Source: Heritagella sp051881655 (lineage in GTDB: Bacteria > Bacillota > Clostridia > Oscillospirales > Acutalibacteraceae). Taken from it: 22,911 nt of DNA. Shown here piece by piece: positions 12,970 to 20,524 of the stretch (position 1 is its first letter; each line of letters opens with the position of its first letter). Made by a program: the position numbers and the translations under genes. The DNA is taken from the NCBI GenBank assembly GCA_051881655.1, contig JBJEQH010000004.1, positions 1 through 22,911 on the forward strand, read 5' to 3'. The notes under the pieces are model-generated. The model worked only from the letters and a program-made list of their open reading frames with translations. It was not told where the DNA came from and made no database searches.

Positions 12970-14793
12970 ATGGATTTCAAAAGACGACTGAAAAAACATG
13001 CGGATGAACTGCGCTGGCTGTATATGGAGCTTTATAACAATAGTGCGCGCTACGAAGAACTGATCGCGCAGATGGAGCGGTTTGCAGCCGAACGGGACAG
13101 TGACCTGAAAAAACTGGACTGCGCCCGCGAGAAGGACCCGCAATGGTACCAGAAGGGCGATATGCTGGGCATGACGATGTACAGCGATCTGTACGCCGGC
13201 GGGCTGCGCGGGGTGATGGAGAATCTCGATTACCTGTCGGAGCAGAAGCTGACCTATCTGCATCTGATGCCGCTTTTGAAAATGCCGGAGGGCGAGAATG
13301 ACGGCGGATATGCCGTGGAGGATTTCCGCCAGGTAGACCCGCGCATCGGCACCAATGAAGAACTGCGGGAACTGACCCGGGAACTGAGGCGCCGGGGGAT
13401 CAGCCTGTGTCTCGATTTTATCGTAAACCACTCGGCGGATACCCACGAATGGGCCAAACGTGCCCGCGCCGGAGAGCAGGAATACATCGACCGCTACATG
13501 TGCTTTGATTCCTACGAGATTCCCTCGCAGTTTGAGAAGACCATGCCGGAGGTGTTCCCCGGCACGGCCCCCGGAAACTTCACCTATATTGAAGAGATGA
13601 AGAAATACGTGCTGACCACCTTCCACAAGTACCAGTGGGATCTGAATTACCGCAATCCCGTCGTGTTCAACGAGATGGTGGGCAGCATCCTGTACCTGGC
13701 CAACCTGGGGGTGGAGGTTTTCCGCATCGACGCCGTGCCGTATATCTGGAAGCAGCTGGGCACCTCGTGCCGCAATCTGCCACAGGTACACACGGTCATG
13801 CGCATGATCCGCATGATCACCGAGATTGTCTGCCCCGCCGTGATCCTCAAGGGAGAGGTGGTCATGGCTCCCCGGGAGGTGGCCGCTTATTTCGGCACGC
13901 CGGAAAAGCCGGAATGCCATATCCTCTATAATGTATCGGCCATGGTCAACCTCTGGGCGGCGCTGGCCTGCCGGGACACGCGGCTGCTCAAGCGGCAGCT
14001 GGATGATATCCACAGCATTCCCAATGGGTATTTTATCAACTATATCCGCTGCCATGATGATATTGGCTGGGGCCTGGACGAGGACGTGGTGCGCCAGCTG
14101 GGCTTTAATCCGCTGGAAAACAAGATTTTCCTGTATCGTTTTTACCAGGGGCACTATCCCGGCAGCTTTGCCTGCGGCGAGCTGTATAATTTCGATCCCC
14201 AGACGCTGGATGCCCGCAGCTGCGGCACATCGGCCAGCCTGTGCGGGGTTGAGCAGGGACTGCTGGAAAAGGACGAGGCCGCTGTGCAGCGCGGAATTGA
14301 CCGGGTGCTGCTGATGCACGCCTGCATGATGACCCTGCGGGGCTTCCCCATGATTTACAGCGGTGACGAGATCGGCCAGCTGAACGACAATGGATACCAC
14401 TCGGATGTGCTGCGCCGCGAGGACAGCCGCAACCTGCACCGCGGCAAGTTCCAGTGGGACAAAGCCGCGCTGCGCCACCAGGAGGGGACCATCCAGCAGC
14501 GCATTTTCGAGGGCCTGCGCCGGATCGAGGAGCTGCGCGCCGCCGAGCCGGCCTTTGAAGCCGGCAGCTGGGTGACCACATGGGATACCTTCAATCAGGG
14601 GGTACTGTGCCTGGTGCGCCGCTGTGAGAAGAGTGAGATGGTGTGCTTCTTTAACTTTACCGAATACGACCAGATCGCCCACACCAACTGCCTGGTGGGG
14701 GATTATACGGATCTGTTCACCGGTGAAATGCATCAGGTGAACGAAATTCACCTGAAACCCTATCAATATGTGTGGTGCCGCCGTGCCCTGTAA
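12970..14793 (+). CDS. Amylosucrase-like GH13 glucan-forming enzyme
   Basis: Predicted GH13 enzyme of 607 residues resembling amylosucrase (subfamily GH13_4), which transfers glucose from sucrose onto alpha-1,4-glucan and releases fructose. The match to the Neisseria enzyme runs end to end: REKDPQWYQKGDMLGMTMY, LTYLHLMPLLKMPEGENDGG, FHKYQWDLNYRNP and PYIWKQLGTSC segments. Catalytic residues are Asp254 (FRIDAVPYIW, nucleophile), Glu296 (ILKGEVV, acid/base) and Asp363 (CHDDIGW, transition-state stabiliser). No signal peptide is seen. I chose ATG 12970 because GGGGAGG lies nine nt upstream and homology begins soon after; an in-frame ATG at 12907 lacks an RBS. A CPBP membrane protein gene follows 32 nt later with no terminator. 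No sucrose transporter or fructokinase lies nearby, so the real substrate remains open. Confidence 0.85.
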   Translation: MDFKRRLKKHADELRWLYMELYNNSARYEELIAQMERFAAERDSDLKKLDCAREKDPQWYQKGDMLGMTMYSDLYAGGLRGVMENLDYLSEQKLTYLHLMPLLKMPEGENDGGYAVEDFRQVDPRIGTNEELRELTRELRRRGISLCLDFIVNHSADTHEWAKRARAGEQEYIDRYMCFDSYEIPSQFEKTMPEVFPGTAPGNFTYIEEMKKYVLTTFHKYQWDLNYRNPVVFNEMVGSILYLANLGVEVFRIDAVPYIWKQLGTSCRNLPQVHTVMRMIRMITEIVCPAVILKGEVVMAPREVAAYFGTPEKPECHILYNVSAMVNLWAALACRDTRLLKRQLDDIHSIPNGYFINYIRCHDDIGWGLDEDVVRQLGFNPLENKIFLYRFYQGHYPGSFACGELYNFDPQTLDARSCGTSASLCGVEQGLLEKDEAAVQRGIDRVLLMHACMMTLRGFPMIYSGDEIGQLNDNGYHSDVLRREDSRNLHRGKFQWDKAALRHQEGTIQQRIFEGLRRIEELRAAEPAFEAGSWVTTWDTFNQGVLCLVRRCEKSEMVCFFNFTEYDQIAHTNCLVGDYTDLFTGEMHQVNEIHLKPYQYVWCRRAL

Positions 14794-14825
14794 GCCCTGT
14801 GTGAAAGGCAGAGAAAGGAGACCCT

Positions 14826-16109
14826 ATGAATTCATTTGACCCGCATTCTTCGTATACGCCCGCCGGATCTCCCCCGTATCAGCCGCAGAGCCATACGGGG
14901 GCGCCCGTACCGCCGCAGCCCCCCGTGCAGGGAGGGTATTCTGTACCGCCCCAATCTCCTGTTTACGGACAACCTGTGCCTGGGTATACAATGCCCGGGT
15001 ATTCCATGCCTGGGTATTCCATGCCTGGGTATTCCATACCCGGATATGCTCCATATAATAGTGGTATGCCGGTAGGATACGATCCTCGGCCGGAAATGGA
15101 GCGCCAGGCCAAAATGCGCCGCCTGCGCCAGACGGTGAACCGCGGAAGCTGGGCCGTCTTTGCCGGAATTGTGGCGATGAATGTACTGTTCCTGCTGTTT
15201 ATGATGCTGCTGCCCTCCTTTGGGTACCGGTATACCGGTGGTCAGGATGGGTTTGGCGGTCTCAGCCCCTTGATGTATTATCTGATCGAGTGTGTGGCGT
15301 ATATTGTGGGAATCGGGCTGCCCTTTATTCTGATAATGAAGCACTGTGATCCCCCGGTGGAAGGGCTGCTCCGGTTTGAGCGGGTGTCACCCGGAGTGGC
15401 GGTGTGCTGCATCCTGTTCGGTATGGGCGCCTGCATGGCCGCGAACTATCCGGCCAATGTGGTCTCGATTTTTCTCGAATCCATTGGCCTGAATGGCACC
15501 GTGGGCAGCGGGGTTCCGTCCACGCCGGATGTATCGGCCAACATTTTCTATGTGATCGGGGTGGCGGTGATTCCGCCGCTGGTCGAGGAATTGGGCTTCC
15601 GGGGGGTGATCCTCGGTTCGCTGCGCAAATATGGCGACACGTTCGCCGTGGTGGTCTCGGCCCTGATTTTCGGGATTTTCCATGGCAACCTGGTGCAGAT
15701 CCCGTTTGCGTTCTGCGTGGGGCTGGCCCTTGGCTATGTGATGGTGCGCACCAATAATCTGATGCTGTGCGTAATCATCCATGCGCTGAATAACGGGATT
15801 TCGGTCCTGTTTGAGCTGGTCGAGCCGCATGTACCGGCGCAGACGTATGAAGTACTCAATGTTGCGCTGTTCTATGGGCTGATGCTGCTGGGGGTGGTGG
15901 CCGTGGTGATCCTGCTGACCCGATATAAAAAGCAGTTCGGCAGCCGCCGGGACTTTGTATCCACTCCCTGGGGGCCCCGGGTACTGTACACCCCTCCGCA
16001 GGTCGAGCTCTCCCGGCAGGACCGTTTTTCCGCTGTGCTGGGTAATCCGGGCTTTTTGTCCCTGCTGGGTCTTTCCCTGCTGGAGTGCATCGAATTTTTG
16101 TATCTGTAA
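14826..16109 (+). CDS. CPBP-family intramembrane metalloprotease-like protein
   Basis: Polytopic membrane protein of 427 residues in the CPBP (CAAX protease/bacteriocin-processing, Abi) family. The first ~100 residues are a soluble Pro/Gly/Tyr/Gln-rich tail with five PGYxx repeats. Several membrane segments follow, from about residue 115 to the mid-360s. The three family motifs are complete: Glu254-Glu255 with a following Arg (EELGFRG), His286 (FGIFHGN) and His319/Asn322 (HALNN). This suggests an active protease core rather than a degenerate one. A C-terminal cytoplasmic tail of ~60 residues follows. The start has AAAGGAG five nt upstream. It lies between an amylosucrase-like gene (32 nt) and tadA (12 nt), probably in one transcript. 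Natural substrates of bacterial CPBP proteins are mostly unknown. Roles in peptide maturation or immunity have been described for some, but nothing here points to one. Confidence 0.88.
   Translation: MNSFDPHSSYTPAGSPPYQPQSHTGAPVPPQPPVQGGYSVPPQSPVYGQPVPGYTMPGYSMPGYSMPGYSIPGYAPYNSGMPVGYDPRPEMERQAKMRRLRQTVNRGSWAVFAGIVAMNVLFLLFMMLLPSFGYRYTGGQDGFGGLSPLMYYLIECVAYIVGIGLPFILIMKHCDPPVEGLLRFERVSPGVAVCCILFGMGACMAANYPANVVSIFLESIGLNGTVGSGVPSTPDVSANIFYVIGVAVIPPLVEELGFRGVILGSLRKYGDTFAVVVSALIFGIFHGNLVQIPFAFCVGLALGYVMVRTNNLMLCVIIHALNNGISVLFELVEPHVPAQTYEVLNVALFYGLMLLGVVAVVILLTRYKKQFGSRRDFVSTPWGPRVLYTPPQVELSRQDRFSAVLGNPGFLSLLGLSLLECIEFLYL
14979..15053 (+). repeat. 15-bp tandem repeat encoding PGYxx units
   Basis: Five head-to-tail 15-bp units of the form CCTGGGTATTCCATG encode PGYTM, PGYSM, PGYSM, PGYSI and PGYAP in the tail of the CPBP protein. 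The two central units are nearly identical in DNA, which indicates recent slippage-type expansion and makes copy number likely to vary between strains. Confidence 0.9.
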
Positions 16110-16121
16110 GGGGGACGCTGC

Positions 16122-16604
16122 TTGTTTATCCCCGAGAAAACCTTTATGGAAGAGGCGCTGCGTCTGGCACAACAGGCCGCCCGGGAGGGGGAAGTGCCGG
16201 TGGGCGCTGTGGTGGTCCGGGATGGTGTGATCGTGGGCCGCGGCCGCAACCGCCGGGAGACGGAGAAGAACGCCCTGTGCCATGCGGAGATCGAGGCGAT
16301 TGATGAAGCCTGCCGTGCGCTGCACGGGTGGCGGCTGTGGCAGTGCGAACTGTATGTGACCCTTGAACCCTGCCCCATGTGCGCCGGTGCGATTCTCAAC
16401 GCCCGGCTGCCGGTGGTGGTGTTCGGCGCTTTTGATCCCAAGGCGGGATCCTGCGGGTCGGTGGTGGATTTGTTTTCTCTGCCGTATAACCACCGCCCCC
16501 GGATGATCGGCGGTTTTCTGCAGGAGGAATGCGCCGGTGTGCTGCGCGGCTTTTTTCGCTCCCTGCGGGAAAAGCACCGGCAGGAGAAGGAATCACTGCC
16601 ATAA
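16122..16604 (+). CDS. tadA: tRNA-specific adenosine deaminase
   Basis: Deaminates adenosine 34 of tRNA-Arg(ACG) to inosine, enabling wobble decoding; essential in most bacteria. The 160-residue chain has the zinc-dependent deaminase core: His54 and catalytic Glu56 (CHAEIEAI), then Cys84 and Cys87 (EPCPMCAGAI). The NARLPVVVFGAFDPKAGSCGSV segment is also typical of TadA rather than of cytidine deaminases. I take the TTG at 16122 as start because GGGGG sits seven nt upstream, at the end of the CPBP gene; the ATG at 16146 would trim eight residues and has no good RBS. It is probably translated from the same transcript as the CPBP gene, 12 nt upstream. It ends at a strong terminator. Function is secure, start moderately so. 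Confidence 0.93.
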   Translation: MFIPEKTFMEEALRLAQQAAREGEVPVGAVVVRDGVIVGRGRNRRETEKNALCHAEIEAIDEACRALHGWRLWQCELYVTLEPCPMCAGAILNARLPVVVFGAFDPKAGSCGSVVDLFSLPYNHRPRMIGGFLQEECAGVLRGFFRSLREKHRQEKESLP

Positions 16605-16633
16605 CTGCCGGATGGGCCGAAAAGAAAGCATAG

Positions 16634-16671
16634 AAAACCCGCACAGTTTTGAATGAACTGTGCGGGTTTTT
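16634..16671. terminator. Bidirectional terminator between tadA and the PLP enzyme
   Basis: A perfect 15-bp stem pairs AAAACCCGCACAGTT (16634-16648) with its complement at 16656-16670 around a 7-nt loop. The A-run and T-run at the two ends allow termination on both strands. Confidence 0.95.
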
Positions 16672-16686
16672 GGTTCGATATACCGA

Positions 16687-17886
16687 TCAGGCATTAAATA
16701 CATAGCGGTCCAGCCGGTCCATTGCTTCCACCACCAGGGAATGGGGCAGGGCCAGGTTCATGCGGATGCCGTATTCCCCGTGGAAGGGGCGGCCGTCCTG
16801 CCATACAACCCCGACTTCCACGCCGGCGCGCTGCAGTTCGTCGATGGTCTTTCCGTGTGCCTTGCACCAGCCCTCGCAGTCGAGGAACAGCATGTAGGTT
16901 CCCTGGGGCTTGGAGAGGGTGACTCCCGCAAAATGCTCTTTGATATAATCATAGGCATAGTTGGCGTTTTCCGTCAGAACCTGACGCAGCTCGTCCACCC
17001 ACTGAGCGCCCTCAGGCTGATAGGCGCCGATCAACGCGTGCATGGACAGCACATTGCAGCTGTTATAATGTCCCAGCGACGAGAATTTCTCGATGCGGTC
17101 GCGCAGATAGGAATTGTAGATAATGTGGTACGAGCCGATCAGTCCCGCCAGATTGAAGGTTTTGCTTGGGGCGTACATGGCTACCGTGCGCATTTTGGCA
17201 TCCTGTGAAACGGACTGGGTGGGGATGTGCCGGTGCCCCTCCAGCGTCAGGTCAGACCAGATCTCGTCGCTGATCACATAGCAGTCATTCTCCCGGTAGA
17301 CCTCCATGGCTTTTTCAATTTCCCAGCGCTCCCATACGCGGCCGCAGGGGTTATGGGGGGAGCAGAAGATGGCCACATGGATTTTGTTCTCCTTCAGCTT
17401 TTTGTCCATGTCCTCATAGTCCATGCGCCAGATGCCCTGCTCGTCCTTTTTCAGGGGGCTGTGGACAATCGAATATCCGTTGTTGGTCAGGCAGCCGGTA
17501 AAGCCGATGTAAGTGGGGGAGTGCAGCAGCACCTTGGCCCCGTCCTCGGCCAGCACATGCATGGCAGAGACCACCCCGCCCAGCACGCCGTTTTCATATC
17601 CGATGCATTCTTTCGTCAGGCCGGTTACCCCATTGCGCTCGCGCTGCCAGCGGATAATCGAATCGTAGTACTCATCCCGCATGGGGAAGTAGCCGAAAAC
17701 CGGATGGGCGATGCGCTCACTCATCGCCTGTGTGATCGAGGGGGCCGTGGCAAAGTTCATATCGGCCACCCACATGGGGAGGCGGGAGAACCCCTCGCGG
17801 ATCTGCACCCCGGGAATGGGGATATTTTCGACCGCGACGGCATCCTTGCCCCGCCGGTCCAGAATGGTGGTAAAATCATATTTCAT
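16687..17886 (-). CDS. MalY/PatB-type PLP-dependent C-S lyase or aminotransferase
   Basis: Fold-type I PLP enzyme of 399 residues in the MalY/PatB group. Members cleave cystathionine or cysteine conjugates (beta C-S lyase) and some act as aminotransferases. Typical features are PMWVADMNF near the N-terminus, CSPHNPCGRVW (substrate/PLP Asn), ISDEIWSDL (PLP Asp) and the Schiff-base Lys242 in APSKTFNLAGL. Near the C-terminus, IRMNLALPHSLV includes the carboxylate-binding Arg. The start has AAAGGAG nine nt upstream and the length is normal. It is monocistronic on the minus strand, between a bidirectional terminator and its own promoter, with no met or cys genes adjacent. The likely role is methionine biosynthesis (cystathionine beta-lyase) or sulphur amino-acid breakdown, and sequence alone does not separate these. 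In E. coli, MalY also modulates MalT; that regulatory role is not expected here. Confidence 0.9.
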   Translation of the reverse strand: MKYDFTTILDRRGKDAVAVENIPIPGVQIREGFSRLPMWVADMNFATAPSITQAMSERIAHPVFGYFPMRDEYYDSIIRWQRERNGVTGLTKECIGYENGVLGGVVSAMHVLAEDGAKVLLHSPTYIGFTGCLTNNGYSIVHSPLKKDEQGIWRMDYEDMDKKLKENKIHVAIFCSPHNPCGRVWERWEIEKAMEVYRENDCYVISDEIWSDLTLEGHRHIPTQSVSQDAKMRTVAMYAPSKTFNLAGLIGSYHIIYNSYLRDRIEKFSSLGHYNSCNVLSMHALIGAYQPEGAQWVDELRQVLTENANYAYDYIKEHFAGVTLSKPQGTYMLFLDCEGWCKAHGKTIDELQRAGVEVGVVWQDGRPFHGEYGIRMNLALPHSLVVEAMDRLDRYVFNA

Positions 17887-17916
17887 AACAGATGGCTCCT
17901 TTTCATAATTTTCTTC

Positions 17917-17945
17917 ATCATACTGCTTTTTTTGCCTCCTGACAA
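17917..17945 (-). promoter_or_regulatory. Predicted promoter of the MalY/PatB-type gene
   Basis: On the minus strand, TTGTCA (17940-17945), a 17-bp spacer and TATGAT (17917-17922). The start near 17910 gives a ~24-nt leader containing AAAGGAG. Confidence 0.75.
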
Positions 17946-17989
17946 GTTAAAATTGAAAGAGAAAATTTAAGAATTGTTCTTATTTTGTC

Positions 17990-18018
17990 TTGCTATTTTT
18001 TCCCTACCCTGCTATACT
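17990..18018 (+). promoter_or_regulatory. Predicted rubredoxin promoter
   Basis: TTGCTA (17990-17995), a 17-bp spacer and TATACT (18013-18018), in an AT-rich stretch that could act as an UP element. The predicted start near 18025 falls inside an inverted repeat (18021-18042). Confidence 0.7.
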
Positions 18019-18020
18019 AA

Positions 18021-18042
18021 AGAACACAGAGCATAATGTTCT
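18021..18042. promoter_or_regulatory. Inverted repeat at the rubredoxin transcription start
   Basis: AGAACA (18021-18026) and TGTTCT (18037-18042) form a perfect 6-bp dyad separated by 10 bp, starting three bases after the -10. The position suits a repressor operator. It does not match the PerR box or the Gram-positive LexA box spacing that I know, so any binding protein is unidentified. Confidence 0.4.
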
Positions 18043-18068
18043 GAAATAAAAATTGGAGGTTGTTTTTT

Positions 18069-18227
18069 GTGAAAAAGTATGTCTGCTCGGTTTGCGGTTA
18101 TATTTACGACGAAGCGGCCGGCGATCCGGATAACGGGATCGCTCCGGGCACGGTATGGGAAGATGTCCCCGAGGATTTTGTCTGCCCGCTGTGCGGCGTG
18201 GGCAAAGACCAGTTTGAAGAGGCCTGA
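18069..18227 (+). CDS. Rubredoxin
   Basis: Small cytoplasmic iron protein of 52 residues carrying single electrons. In anaerobes it often passes them to superoxide reductase, rubrerythrin or flavodiiron proteins that detoxify oxygen species. All four iron-ligand cysteines are present: Cys6 and Cys9 (YVCSVCGY), Cys39 and Cys42 (FVCPLCG). The GDPDNGIAPGT and WEDVPEDF segments between them are also typical, and the length is exactly that of clostridial rubredoxins. The start is GTG, supported by GGAGG nine nt upstream, and no earlier in-frame start has an RBS. It has its own promoter with an inverted repeat at the predicted start site. A terminator-like hairpin follows, then a HAD phosphatase gene; no redox partner gene is adjacent. 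Function is very secure, partner unknown. Confidence 0.95.
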   Translation: MKKYVCSVCGYIYDEAAGDPDNGIAPGTVWEDVPEDFVCPLCGVGKDQFEEA

Positions 18228-18243
18228 TCGCAACGGAAACCGA

Positions 18244-18280
18244 AAACGGCGCTGTCTGTTAGATAGACGGCGCCGTTTCT
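18244..18280 (+). terminator. Hairpin between rubredoxin and the HAD gene
   Basis: AAACGGCGCTGTCT (18244-18257) pairs with AGACGGCGCCGTTT (18265-18278) with one G-T wobble and a 7-nt loop. It is followed by a short, interrupted T-tract (TTTCTT). Termination is likely partial. With no separate promoter visible before the HAD gene, read-through would feed that gene, so it may set the expression ratio. Confidence 0.65.
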
Positions 18281-18299
18281 TAGTGAAAGGTGGAAGAGA

Positions 18300-19016
18300 A
18301 TGATTCGAGCGGTTTTATTCGATTTGGACGGCACCCTGCTGCCCATGGATAACGACGAGTTTACCCGCACCTATTTTGGCCTGCTGGCAAAGCGCATGGC
18401 CCCCCACGGGTACGAGTCCAAAAAGCTGGTGGACGGTGTATGGGCCGGAACGGCGGCCATGGTGAAAAATGACGGCCGTGTTTCCAATGAACAGGCATTT
18501 TGGCAGGAGTTCTCCCATATTTTCGGAGAAAAGGTATGGCAGGATATTCCCCTGTTCGAGGAGTTTTACCGCACGGATTTTCAAAAAGCCAGGGCGGTCT
18601 GCGGCTTTGCCCCGGAAGCGGCGGAAATTGTCCGGGTGCTGAAAGAAAAAGGAATTACGGTGGGGCTGACCACCAACCCGATTTTCCCCGCCATTGCGAC
18701 CGAGAGCCGGATCCGCTGGGCGGGACTGGAGCCGGAGGATTTCGCCTTCTATACGACCTACGAGAATATCGGCCTGTGCAAGCCCAATCCGGATTATTAC
18801 CGGGAAGCGGCGGCCCGGGCGGGGGTCTCCCCGGAGGAATGCCTGATGGTGGGCAATGATATCGAAGAGGATATGGTCGCCTGTGAGAAAGCAGGAATGC
18901 GCGGCTTTCTGCTGACGGACTGCCTGATTGACCGAAAGGGAACGGGTGCCGGGGAGTGGCCGAACGGCGGGTTCTGCGAGCTGGCTTCGTACATCGGGCT
19001 GCTGTTGGCGGAATAA
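18300..19016 (+). CDS. HAD-family phosphatase
   Basis: Predicted haloacid dehalogenase-type phosphohydrolase of 238 residues. The four HAD motifs are visible: Asp8 nucleophile and Asp10 in FDLDGTLL; Thr in LTTNP (motif II); Lys in CKPNPDYY (motif III); and the acidic GNDIEEDM (motif IV). A helical cap lies between motifs I and II (residues ~15-100), so this is a C1-cap, phosphoglycolate-phosphatase-like member. The substrate cannot be told from sequence. The start is ATG 18300 with AAGGTGG about six nt upstream. It follows the rubredoxin gene by 72 nt, across a hairpin with a weak T-tract. No promoter of its own is evident, so it is probably expressed by read-through. The redox gene next door does not suggest a substrate. 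Confidence 0.88.
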   Translation: MIRAVLFDLDGTLLPMDNDEFTRTYFGLLAKRMAPHGYESKKLVDGVWAGTAAMVKNDGRVSNEQAFWQEFSHIFGEKVWQDIPLFEEFYRTDFQKARAVCGFAPEAAEIVRVLKEKGITVGLTTNPIFPAIATESRIRWAGLEPEDFAFYTTYENIGLCKPNPDYYREAAARAGVSPEECLMVGNDIEEDMVACEKAGMRGFLLTDCLIDRKGTGAGEWPNGGFCELASYIGLLLAE

Positions 19017-19043
19017 AAGGAGCCCGTTTCTCCGGGGAACAAA

Positions 19044-19072
19044 TTGATGCTTTTGCAGATGTATGCTATAAT
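19044..19072 (+). promoter_or_regulatory. Predicted promoter of the transglutaminase-like gene
   Basis: TTGATG (19044-19049), a 17-bp spacer and TATAAT (19067-19072), with an extended -10 TG-C in front. The start near 19079 leaves a ~23-nt leader with GGGGGGAG. This may also be the main promoter for the downstream fol genes, since no strong terminator separates them. Confidence 0.8.
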
Positions 19073-19101
19073 GCAGAAAAAGAAAAAAGGGGGGAGCCTG
19101 T

Positions 19102-20472
19102 GTGAAAAAAAGACGCCATTGGCATTTGCCGCGCCTTTTTCTGGTGCTGACGCTGGCCGTGTTTGTGTCTGTCGATCTGCCGGCCCTGCTGGGCACCCGG
19201 CTTCCCTATGTGCGCCCCTCGGAGAAATACAGCGATGAAAACACCACCGACGTCCCGCAGGCGGCCCCTTCTCAGGTGAAAGAGGCCTCTCAATCGGAAC
19301 AGGATCCCTCGGCGCAGGTTCGGCATACGGTCACCCCAATGGCACTGGTATCCTATACGGGAACCGATCCGGTTGTCTGTATGCCGGGAAAAGAGGCCCT
19401 GCAGGCCGACGAGGTTCTGTCCCTTTTGTATGAGAAGATGGAAACCGAGGCCTGTCGTGTTTCCAATGAGAAGGGAGAGAACGGCTATCCGGCCGGAAGT
19501 GTGCGCCTGACTGGGGAAAAGGTGGAAAGCGGGCAAATCGGCCTGTGCCTGTCGCAGGTTTCTGCGGATCACCCCGAGTTTTTCTGGCTGAGCCGCAAAT
19601 ACTCCTATCACTATGAGGGGAATGATACGGTCATCCAGCTGTATTCCTATATTTCGGGCAGCGAGTGCGAAACGCTGTCCCACCAGCTGCAGCAGAAAAT
19701 CAACAGCCTGATGGATCAGATTCCGCCGGACAGCAGTGAGCTGCAGCGGGAGAAGTACCTGTATGACTGGATTGCGAACAACTGTCAGTATGATCAGGCG
19801 GAGGAAACCGCCGAGGAAAACTGGCGGGCCTATTCACTGGTGGGCTGCCTGCTGGATGGCGAAGCGGTGTGCGAAGGATATGCCCGCACGCTGCAGCTGC
19901 TTTTGAATCAGACCGGGATTTTATGCCGCTGCCTTACCGGTACCGCCGGGGACGGCGGCCATATGTGGAACATGGCAAAAATCGAGGGGGAATGGGTCCA
20001 TGTGGACCTGACGTGGGATGATACCAGTTCACCGGTTCTTCTGTATCGGTATTTTAATGTTTCCGATGAAAAAATCACCCAAACCCACACCCCCTCCGGG
20101 GATTTTACCACCCTTTCTCAGGAAGAGCTGAGGAAAAACCGCGCGCTGCTCAATGCGCCCATGCCGGCCTGTACAGAGGAATCTCTGACCTATTATCCCA
20201 ATTTCGCCCTCTCCTTTTCGGAAAAGGAGGAAGGGAACCTGACAGCGGCGATGGTGCAGGCCATGGCTACAAAGGAGAGAACCGTAGCCCTGTATATTCC
20301 ACCGGAACTCTCCTACGAGCATGCGGTACAGCGGATTTTTTATGATGACGGGAATATATTTACCGAGTGCGTGGCGCAGGCCAACCGCCAGGGGGCCGGG
20401 ATTTCCTACAGTGACTGCGTCTATTATTGTATGGAAGAAGAGCGGGGTATTGTGATCGTTCTGCAAAGCTGA
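19102..20472 (+). CDS. Transglutaminase-like (papain-fold) secreted or anchored protein
   Basis: Protein of 456 residues with a basic, hydrophobic N-terminus (KKRRHWHLPRLFLVLTLAVF), which is a signal peptide or anchor. A linker rich in Ser/Gln/Ala/Pro follows to about residue 75. The central region holds a transglutaminase-like core with a complete triad: Cys257 (GEAVCEGYA), His287 (GGHMWNM) and Asp302 (HVDLTWDD). Bacterial members are mostly cysteine proteases or amidases acting outside the membrane, not true cross-linkers; activity and substrate are unknown. About 115 residues after the core show no domain that I recognise. The start is GTG with GGGGGGAG upstream. It has its own strong promoter. 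The folE start is 53 nt downstream with only a weak GGGCGCGCCC palindrome between, so some co-transcription with the folate genes is possible but no functional link is evident. Confidence 0.85.
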   Translation: MKKRRHWHLPRLFLVLTLAVFVSVDLPALLGTRLPYVRPSEKYSDENTTDVPQAAPSQVKEASQSEQDPSAQVRHTVTPMALVSYTGTDPVVCMPGKEALQADEVLSLLYEKMETEACRVSNEKGENGYPAGSVRLTGEKVESGQIGLCLSQVSADHPEFFWLSRKYSYHYEGNDTVIQLYSYISGSECETLSHQLQQKINSLMDQIPPDSSELQREKYLYDWIANNCQYDQAEETAEENWRAYSLVGCLLDGEAVCEGYARTLQLLLNQTGILCRCLTGTAGDGGHMWNMAKIEGEWVHVDLTWDDTSSPVLLYRYFNVSDEKITQTHTPSGDFTTLSQEELRKNRALLNAPMPACTEESLTYYPNFALSFSEKEEGNLTAAMVQAMATKERTVALYIPPELSYEHAVQRIFYDDGNIFTECVAQANRQGAGISYSDCVYYCMEEERGIVIVLQS

Positions 20473-20524
20473 CCGGGCGCGCCCCTTTTCAGATAAAATG
20501 TTTTGGCAGGAAAGGAAAGATCGT

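Noticed and set aside
14979..15053. Possible CRISPR-like repeat array
   Set aside because: The 15-bp units are directly adjacent with no spacers and are in frame within a membrane protein gene, so this is a coding tandem repeat.
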